28,829 nucleotides of DNA. It comes from Ruminococcus sp. (lineage in GTDB: Bacteria > Bacillota > Clostridia > Oscillospirales > Ruminococcaceae). The notes under the pieces were generated by a model. That model searched no databases and was not told where the DNA came from. It was given only the letters and a program-made list of their open reading frames with translations. Positions 1 through 6,300 of the stretch are shown piece by piece. A program made the translations under genes and the position numbers. Position 1 is the first letter of the stretch; every line of letters starts with the position of its first letter. The stretch is from assembly GCA_017961625.1 (NCBI GenBank), contig JAGCWY010000090.1, positions 1 to 28,829 on the forward strand, given 5' to 3'.

Positions 1-140
1 CGCTACGCTCCTCACTCCAAAAGGTGCTTGCCAGTTACTGCTAACAACAAAGCAGCCTGCACAAATTGAACAGACTGCTTTTAGATATTACATAGAATTA
101 TTTTTGTTTTTTCCACTGTCTACTTGACAGGGGGCGGGTC
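1..140. other. Foreign sequence abutting the broken reverse transcriptase; possible insertion-element end
   Basis: The reverse transcriptase reading frame at 141-652 loses similarity to its family at about position 140, so the DNA to the left probably arrived by insertion or recombination. Just inside the junction is TGTCTACTTGACA (117-129), a short TGTC/GACA inverted motif of the kind found at insertion-sequence ends, next to a G-rich run. I see no transposase frame in these 140 bases because the window ends. Calling it an insertion-element end is inference; a simple deletion junction would look the same. Confidence 0.3.
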
Positions 141-652
141 ACATCTACCACAAATAGCATTTTTTTATTTATAATCATATCATAGCACTGGGCAATTGCA
201 TGTTCGGGGGCTCGATTAGTCCTGTAGCCATTGTTCCTTGTATGAAACTTTGCATCACAAATGGGATCTAAAACCTGAAGAATACATTGTTGCACAAGTC
301 TATCCGAAATCGTCGGTATTCCTAATGGCCTTTTCCCGCCAGTTTCCTTTTTTAACTCGATTCGTTTGACGGCCTGGGGAATATACCAATTTAATTTTTC
401 TTGAAAAATGTTGATATATTGCTTAATGTCAAGTTTTTTGATGTCACATATATTGATTTTGTCAACTCCTGCCGTATAGCTTCCCTTGTTGCGTTTAACA
501 TTTCTATAGGCGAGTCTGATATTGCTTTCACTGGCGATGATGTCCATTAGTCTCGTGAAAACGCACCCTTTTTTGCTTTTGGCAAAAAGATCATCAAAGC
601 AGTTTTGTAGCTCATAATATTCTGCATTTCTCATTTTGTTGTGATTAGCCAT
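98..652 (-). pseudogene. ltrA: Group II intron reverse transcriptase/maturase, truncated
   Basis: The frame encodes 184 residues. Residues 1 to about 170 match the N-terminal half of group II intron reverse transcriptases, with the RT-0/RT-1 landmarks 'NKGSYTAGVD', 'KRPLGIPTISDRLVQQ' and 'RNNGYRTNRAPEHA', ending at 'LFVVDV'. In intact proteins this is followed by the catalytic 'DIKGFFD' segment; here it turns into unrelated residues (TRPLSSRQWKKQK) and stops. The YADD active-site box, the maturase (X) domain and the endonuclease domain are absent, and normal length is about 400 to 600 residues, so the product cannot be active. The start is supported by an SD (GAGGAG) about 7 bases upstream. 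I saw no recognisable group II intron RNA domain V in the flanks. It is the last of a row of minus-strand mobile-element genes. Confidence 0.85.
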
Positions 653-670
653 AGGTAACTCCTCATATCA

Positions 671-766
671 TTAATATGTTTCGTTTTTCTCGGATAAAAA
701 TCCTATTGTTGAAGCTATGGCTAATAGCACCATAACTGTAATATTTATTTGTGGCGAATTCCACAT
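671..766 (-). CDS. Possible 31-residue membrane peptide
   Basis: A short frame lies between the excisionase-like gene and the broken reverse transcriptase. It would encode a peptide with one hydrophobic stretch (INITVMVLLAIASTIGFL, about residues 8-25) and a charged tail. The only purine-rich SD-like sequence (GTGAGGA) directly abuts the ATG, which is too close for efficient initiation. An internal ATG at residue 12 is an alternative start. It could be a real small transmembrane protein or chance coding in an AT-rich gap. I do not recognise a family. Confidence 0.22.
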   Translation of the reverse strand: MWNSPQINITVMVLLAIASTIGFLSEKNETY

Positions 767-795
767 TCCTCACTTTTTACATTTAATCACCTCCT

Positions 796-1122
796 TCACT
801 GAATTTTTACTGGATGATATTTTTCGATTTCGATGCTTTCTTTTGTACCCGCTAAACTACAATTATTAAAATAGTCTGCAACCGATTGGGCATTTATAAG
901 TATCTTTTTTCCGGCCCGAACTGCTCTAACCTTGCCCGTAAGAGCAAGCTGCCTTGCATAGTGTTGGGCAATGCAAAATCTTACAGCAGTCTCTTTTACT
1001 GTCAACATTGTTGGTATTACATTATCATGATTGATAATGTAAGATGTAGTGTAGCTGTTTTCATCGGTAAAACTGCCTTGATTGTTCAAAGCTGTTTCGG
1101 GGTTAGTAATTTTGAAAGCCAT
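796..1122 (-). CDS. Excisionase-like / MerR-type winged-helix DNA-binding protein
   Basis: The 108-residue protein carries a helix-turn-helix 'excisionase' domain at about residues 38-88: 'LTVKETAVRFCIAQHYARQLA', then 'GKVRAVRAGKKILINAQSVADYF'. This is the usual order of recognition helix, wing, and closing helix seen in Xis and in DNA-binding proteins of conjugative or integrative elements. The start at 1122 is chosen because GGAGGAAG lies about 7 bases upstream; a longer in-frame start at 1209 has no SD. Residues 1-35 are polar and not conserved. In the family, Xis proteins bend DNA and set the direction of site-specific recombination. Here the only nearby recombinase is a small serine enzyme and no integrase is seen, so an independent regulator is equally possible. 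Confidence 0.7.
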   Translation of the reverse strand: MAFKITNPETALNNQGSFTDENSYTTSYIINHDNVIPTMLTVKETAVRFCIAQHYARQLALTGKVRAVRAGKKILINAQSVADYFNNCSLAGTKESIEIEKYHPVKIQ

Positions 1123-1146
1123 AGTTGCTTCCTCCTGAATTATTAA

Positions 1147-1175
1147 ATTATAAGAGATGCGCGTCTCTATTAACA
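1147..1175 (-). promoter_or_regulatory. Promoter of the excisionase-like gene with a palindrome in its spacer
   Basis: On the minus strand a TATAAT box (1147-1152) sits 17 bases from a weak -35 (TGTTAA, 1170-1175). The spacer is almost wholly filled by AGAGATGCGCGTCTCT (1153-1168), a near-perfect palindrome. A repressor bound there would occlude the polymerase, so this is a candidate operator, possibly for the excisionase-like protein itself. That last step is inference. Confidence 0.45.
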
Positions 1176-1209
1176 TATATCGTAGATGAAAAAACAAAAA
1201 TCGAGACAC

Positions 1210-1704
1210 TTTGTGATAATTAACAGTATTTTACCATAATTATTCTCTCACACTGAACGTGCAAATATAATACTGCTTAAATTAGCGTGTTTCTTCAAGG
1301 CCAATTATCATTTTTATATCATTATCTTACCAAATGTAATTATAGCGATTACTGTAATAACATATCGGCGCTTACGTCATGCGAACATCTAACGAAACAT
1401 AAATGATATTGTCATCATCCATTAAATCCCGTGCCATATAACTATAATTGTCACACACATAAGAGAAAATGAAATACAAGTAGGTTAGCAACAAATTCGT
1501 TAACAAAAAGTGCCCGAAATCATACAGTTCAAAAAAGTAAGATTTCGAGCAATTGCAGTCTAATGCATGCGAATAGCAGTGCGCAAGCCACAAACCTTGG
1601 AGGTTATAAATTATGATCTCGATGTCGATTTAGGTAAACTTGCTCAAATGTCATTTTCGCGGCCTTGCCTGCCGGAGCGCTTAGGCATATATTGCATTAT
1701 ACGA
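1210..1704. other. Gene-free stretch between the excisionase-like gene and the recombinase terminator
   Basis: No frame here has both a plausible SD and a recognisable protein. A minus-strand frame at 1372-1593 and a plus-strand frame at 1567-1752 exist, but both have irregular composition. The plus frame runs into the recombinase terminator. The segment is AT-rich and is probably decayed mobile-element DNA. Confidence 0.4.
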
Positions 1705-1740
1705 ATAAAAAAGACGGTTGCCGTCATTGGTAACCGTCTT
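1705..1740 (-). terminator. Rho-independent terminator of the serine recombinase
   Basis: A 12-bp stem (1711-1722 with 1729-1740, one G-U pair) with a 6-base loop is followed on the minus strand by a run of T. It starts only a few bases after the recombinase stop codon. Confidence 0.9.
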
Positions 1741-1746
1741 ATTGTT

Positions 1747-2352
1747 TTATAATGTCTCCGTCATTAGATTAATATACTTGTCCAGTGTTGGGCGACTTAT
1801 GCCACAAACTTTAGCATACTCGCACTTTGTGAGCTCGCCGCTCTTGTAAAGGGTATACTTGCTTTTTACCTTGTCGGGTATCTGAGCCAGTGTGATTGAA
1901 GGTCGTCCAATCTTTTTGCCTTTGGCTCTTGCATTTGCCACACCGCTTTTAACTCTACTGCATATCATATCATGCTCAAGCTCTGAAAAAACACCTGCCA
2001 TTTGCAAAAATGCTTTTGTCATTGCATCGAGCTCGCCGTTGGTGCAGTCGATTGTTATGTTGTCCTTGATAACAAGCTTTATTTTGTGAGCCTGCACAAA
2101 GTCAATGATATCGCAAAGTTGTTTTGTGCTTCTTGTTATGCGGCTAATTTCGGTAACTGCAAGAGTATCGCCTGACGTGATAACATCCAATAGTTTGTTA
2201 AGCTCGGTTTTGGTCTTCTTCAAGCCGCTTACATACTCAGTATATATTGTAGTATCTGTTGCGCCCATTTCTTTGAGCTCTCGCACCTGTCTACTGAGAT
2301 CCTGTTTGGTGTCGTTTGTGCTGCACCTACAATATCCATATACCTTTGCCAT
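1747..2352 (-). CDS. Small serine recombinase (resolvase/invertase family)
   Basis: The 201-residue protein is a complete small serine recombinase. Residues 1-140 form the catalytic domain: 'VYGYCRCSTND' places the nucleophilic serine at residue 11, followed by 'DTLAVTEISRITRS' and the 'FLQMAGVFSELEHDMICSR' segment leading to the long dimer helix. 'KGKKIGRP' is the linker, and 'LTKCEYAKVCGISRPTLDKYI' the C-terminal helix-turn-helix. Such enzymes resolve cointegrates or invert DNA between two short sites through a Ser-DNA intermediate. The start at 2352 has AAAGGTGG about 7 bases upstream; an in-frame ATG six codons earlier lacks an SD. It has its own promoter (2409-2437) and terminator, so it is a single-gene unit. 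No partner transposase is visible, and Pin-like invertase or Tn3-type resolvase cannot be told apart here. Confidence 0.92.
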   Translation of the reverse strand: MAKVYGYCRCSTNDTKQDLSRQVRELKEMGATDTTIYTEYVSGLKKTKTELNKLLDVITSGDTLAVTEISRITRSTKQLCDIIDFVQAHKIKLVIKDNITIDCTNGELDAMTKAFLQMAGVFSELEHDMICSRVKSGVANARAKGKKIGRPSITLAQIPDKVKSKYTLYKSGELTKCEYAKVCGISRPTLDKYINLMTETL

Positions 2353-2408
2353 ACGATAACCACCTTTCAATTATTAGCGGCTCGTTGCTCTCACCGCCTT
2401 TTGATTAT

Positions 2409-2437
2409 ATTATAGCATACTTTTGGCGGCTTGTAAA
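2409..2437 (-). promoter_or_regulatory. Promoter of the serine recombinase
   Basis: TTTACA (2432-2437) and TATAAT (2409-2414) on the minus strand are separated by exactly 17 bases and lie about 57 bases upstream of the recombinase start. The short inverted pair CCGCC/GGCGG flanks the -10 region and may be an autoregulatory element. Confidence 0.7.
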
Positions 2438-2445
2438 GTAAATCT

Positions 2446-2528
2446 ATGTAAATGAAATAGCCGAACTTTGCAACAGTCTTTAGGCAAATATTGCCAAACA
2501 TTTACAGTCAACGCAATGTAAATGAAAT
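2446..2528. repeat. Direct repeats and palindrome upstream of the recombinase (candidate res/crossover site)
   Basis: ATGTAAATGAAAT occurs at 2446-2458 and again at 2516-2528 in the same orientation, 70 bases apart start to start. Between them is the palindrome GGCAAATATTGCC (2483-2495). A reverse-complement half copy, ACATTTACAG (2498-2507), lies close by. Resolvases commonly act at multi-subsite res regions next to their own gene, so this is a plausible target, but that role is inferred from layout only. Confidence 0.4.
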
Positions 2529-2710
2529 CATCTGTTTTTCTTTACATTTTTAGCTCGATAAATGTTGTATCGGTGAATTACCTATTTATCGCTGTTTGCG
2601 TCGCTGATAATGAAACACCGCCCAAAATCACCAGCTCCAATTAGGTTATTTTACGTCGTTTCAAGCTCTTAGTTATTCGGTATGGTTAGTGCTTTTCCAT
2701 TCTTGTAGTT

Positions 2711-2744
2711 CAAAAAACGCAGTCAAGGGATATTCGACTGCGTT
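2711..2744 (-). terminator. Rho-independent terminator after a decayed minus-strand gene
   Basis: ACGCAGTC (2717-2724) pairs with GACTGCGT (2736-2743) across an 11-base loop. On the minus strand the stem is followed by a run of six T. It lies 16 bases beyond the stop codon of the remnant at 2760-2933, so it was probably that gene's terminator. Confidence 0.75.
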
Positions 2745-2759
2745 GTATCATTATAAACA

Positions 2760-2933
2760 TTAATCGTCTACAAGTTTGAGACCTTCAACTTCTTTTGTGA
2801 GCCAAGTGTTTGTATATCCTGTAGTGAATGTGGTACACTGGAATCTATATGGAATCAGATAGTAAGAATCATTTATCCCCAGCACCATACTATTGTATTG
2901 CTCAATGCATTCAGTACGTTCGGTGTCATCTTT
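2760..2933 (-). pseudogene. C-terminal remnant of an unidentified protein
   Basis: The minus strand reads in one frame through 'DDTERTECIEQYNSMVLG', 'INDSYYLIPYRFQ', 'CTTFTTGYTNTWLTKE' and 'VEGLKLVDD' to a stop. This has balanced, protein-like composition and ends just before a good terminator. Upstream of about 2933 the protein-like sequence continues in a different frame ('FIFGYYKYVTYVIAKMT'), which indicates a frameshift. Further upstream a frame ends in 'SDDDDED'. No start codon with an SD is found. I do not recognise the family. Confidence 0.5.
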
Positions 2934-3131
2934 GCTATGACATATGTTACATACTTGTAATAACCAAAGATGAATCCCCTTGTTATTATGATTTAGTCCT
3001 CATCGTCATCATCAGATCATGATGAAATATAATAAATGTCTTCAGTATACATATCTATAGCCACGTTATCAGAAATAGAAGGTATAATGATATCATCATA
3101 ACAGCACATTGCACTTATTATTACAACACAG
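2934..3131. other. Decayed, AT-rich sequence between the remnant and the island promoter
   Basis: This stretch holds out-of-frame pieces that may continue the remnant at 2760-2933 and part of a minus-strand frame (3017-3253) of low complexity. The latter overlaps the strong plus-strand promoter of the next gene, so it is unlikely to be a gene. I see nothing else supportable. Confidence 0.35.
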
Positions 3132-3160
3132 TTGACATTTTGTTTGCAACGTGCTATAAT
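3132..3160 (+). promoter_or_regulatory. Perfect consensus sigma-A promoter of the island operon
   Basis: TTGACA (3132-3137) and TATAAT (3155-3160) are separated by 17 bases, a complete match to the housekeeping consensus. Transcription should start near 3167, giving a 5' untranslated leader of about 150 bases before the ATG at 3317. A promoter this strong ahead of an AT-rich acquired cluster implies that repression is exerted elsewhere. Confidence 0.85.
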
Positions 3161-3165
3161 AATTA

Positions 3166-3195
3166 TAATTTTTATCGGTGAAGCGATAAAAATTA
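3166..3195. repeat. 12-bp inverted repeat at the transcription start (candidate operator or 5' mRNA hairpin)
   Basis: TAATTTTTATCG (3166-3177) and its exact complement CGATAAAAATTA (3184-3195) flank the 6-base loop GTGAAG. The repeat begins five bases after the -10 box, so it covers the start site. It is not a terminator because no T-run follows. It could be a repressor-binding operator or a 5'-terminal hairpin that stabilises the long mRNA. Confidence 0.7.
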
Positions 3196-3316
3196 GTATA
3201 TTATTGTTGCATTTTATAATCCTGAAGCATAAAACATCTAGTCTGAGACGCATTAAAAAAGCAATTGAATTTGCATTATCTGCTAAAATATTATATTTAT
3301 GAAAGGTGTGTAAAAA

Positions 3317-6300
3317 ATGAGCGACTCAACATCAAATACTGAAATCAGAACGTATTCTTTAAGGATTGGAAAAGGTGAAAAGATATCACTTAATGTTATT
3401 GGCTTGTCTGATGAAGACTTGAAACAGTATGAGTTTTCTTCAAGTGATATTGAATCTGTTTCAGTTGATTCAAATGGAATAATTACAGCTAATACCATAG
3501 GTGAATCAACAATAACACTATATCAAACATCTCAGGATACTTCGGAAAAACAACCATATGCATCAATAAAAATATATGTTTATGATACTGATGAATATAT
3601 TTCATCATGTATTGATTTATCGAAAAAGCTAACAATAAGCGAAGATCTTCGAAATAAATTGATTAATGATAGTATATGTTCTTTAGATGATATTATCAGA
3701 ATATTCGGAACAAATGGAACACGTGAGATCAATTCAAGAAAATATGGTATAGGTCAATATGAGGCAGGATTATATTTTTGTCAAGCTGTATTGGCTCAGA
3801 TTCCGGCAATGACAAAGGATTTTTCATATCTTGCCGCACTTGCTGGGGTGAGAAATCCATTTGATTTATCAAGAGTTAATGCTCAAAAACTGAATGAAGT
3901 AATAGGATTATTGAAAAACAGCGTAATGGCTGCACATCCTGAAATTACTTTCCCTGATTATTCTTCAATTCTTGATATGATAGCAAGTGCGAAGGATATG
4001 AATAGTAAATATTATAGTTATTATTATGAAGAAGGTGGGCTTCCTTCAATTCCAGATATTTTAATCAGTAATAACGAAATGCTAAGAACAGATAGTCAGA
4101 TAATTAATGAAGGTTTGAAGTTCTTAGAAAACATAAAGCCTGCTCTTCCCCTTCCGAGAACAATAAGTGGAACTATACAGATAAAAAAGGGTGAAGGGAA
4201 GAATGCTAAATATGAAACAAAAGCAGGCTTGCTTGTAAGTATAAGCGGAATCTCTAATCCTGCACAGGATAAAACAGAGGATGAAAAGGAGTATTCCTGC
4301 TATACCGGTCCTGATGGAACTTTTATTATTGCTTTGCCAGATAAATATAATATGCAGGATACAATTACAATATCTGTATCAGTGAAGAATAATATGACCT
4401 ATGCAGTTGCAGGAAAACAAGCAATAAGTAAGGCTGAATTTGTAAAACGTGCTTCTGAAATATTGAAAAATGAATACATTACTGTATACGAAACACCAAA
4501 AATTTCAGAAGATGAGCCGATTAAAGTCGAAAAAAAAGCTTCCGATATATTAAGAATAATCAATGAAGTTCGCGGTAAAAACACAAAAGCAATGGAAGCT
4601 GAAAAAATATTGCGTCAGCGAGCATATTATGAATATGCTCTTGAAGACAAACAAGCTAAACAATCAAAAATCAATGGAAAAATTGCTAAATGCAAAAAGG
4701 AAATTGAAAATGAAGTCGCATTTCATATTGGAAATTATAAAAAGGATATAGATAAACTGATAGTTGAAAAAGATCAAGAATTGAGTTTAATAGTAGATAC
4801 AATATATAATACTTATTCTAAACTTGGTATTACTTTTATTAACCTTATATTTATTGCAACAGGAATCAAACTAATTACAGACTTCATAATAAAAAAGGGG
4901 GAAGAAAACAAAGCTTCGATTAATTTAAACGAATTGCAGATACGAGAAGAAGTTTTCAATAGTTCAGCACAAATCTCAGATGAATTAAAAAATGAACTTG
5001 TACAAGCGCTGGAAACATTTAAAACTCAATTTGCTGAATATCAAGAGAAACTGAAAAAGGAAGAAGATAACTCCTCTGATAAATATGCATTTCTATATTA
5101 TTTTGAGAATACTTATGTTCCTGATTTTTCTTCTTTCTTTCAGTCGCTCATAAAAACAATCTATGAAGTGACCGCAAAAATAAACAAAGACATTGATATC
5201 AATGAATTCGATAAGAGTTATTATAGTATTGAACCGTTTTTAAATCCCATTGGCTCATTGGCGGAGCTTTGCGATTGTAATCCTTATTTTGAAATAAAAG
5301 AAAGATATAAAGCATATGAACAGATTAAAATTGACTGGCAATTTATACTGCTTGCGGACAGAGATAATAATGCTGAACAAGATGAAATGAGTCGGCTTGA
5401 AATGAATCATTTCAGCGATAGTACAGATATTGATCCTTATGAAAGTATAATTAACAAACTTCCTGCTGGATGTTATCTTCTTGAAGGCAAAATCAAAGAA
5501 TATAAAAATACTAAAAAAGAATTATCCGATATTAATGAGGAAATATCTTTTATTAAAACTAAGACCGAAGCGTATGAAGAAGCGAATGAAGAAGAAGATT
5601 ATTTCACCAGATATTTGGATAAATTAGGAGGAAAAGAAAAGGAAACAACAACTTCAACAAACAGCAGTATTGAAACAATTTATAAAAATTACATAGATGA
5701 TATTCAGCAATGTAACGATTTAATGGATCAGTTGGGATGCATTGATACTATCATAACATATAACAAGGCTGATTATGAAGAAACGAATACCGATGAAGCA
5801 AATGAATCTAAAACAGATAATGTTTGTACCACATCAAAACAGATAGAACAACGTATTTTGAATTTTCTTTCTGCCCCAATGGATTCAAGATTTCCTGATA
5901 TTTTTATTATAGATCAGGATGACTTTGAGGATGATAGTCTCCATCCGCGTGCTCTTCCAAGTGTCAAGCTTATGGGAGACGGCAGTAACGAAATATACCT
6001 TCCAACGGATACTGCTCCTTCACGTGTATTTAATTACACCATGGTTCATCGTCTTGTTGAACCTAAAATAAAGAAAAACGGTATAATAATAGAGCGTTCC
6101 AAATTTAAAGGAGCTTTAAATGTTCAACAATTCAAAAATGATCTTATAGATAATCATAATAATATCGCACTTGCTGATACGTTAGGAATAGGATATTCGC
6201 TGAATATGCATCAAGCATGGGTACCTGATGGATTTGCTCTTGGAAATCTGCTGTATTCTCTTATTCTTGCACCGGGTGAAGAACAGCGTATCATCGTTCG

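Noticed and set aside
2627..2640. ATCACCAGCTCCAA, a 13/14 match to the 3' end of tRNA-Thr, considered as an attachment-site copy bounding the island
   Set aside because: It is in inverted orientation relative to the tRNA (12351-12364), whereas attL and attR of an integrated element should be direct repeats. No tRNA-type integrase is present.
3017..3253. A 78-residue minus-strand open frame rich in Ile and Asn
   Set aside because: It is low in complexity, has no SD and overlaps the consensus plus-strand promoter and palindrome of the island.
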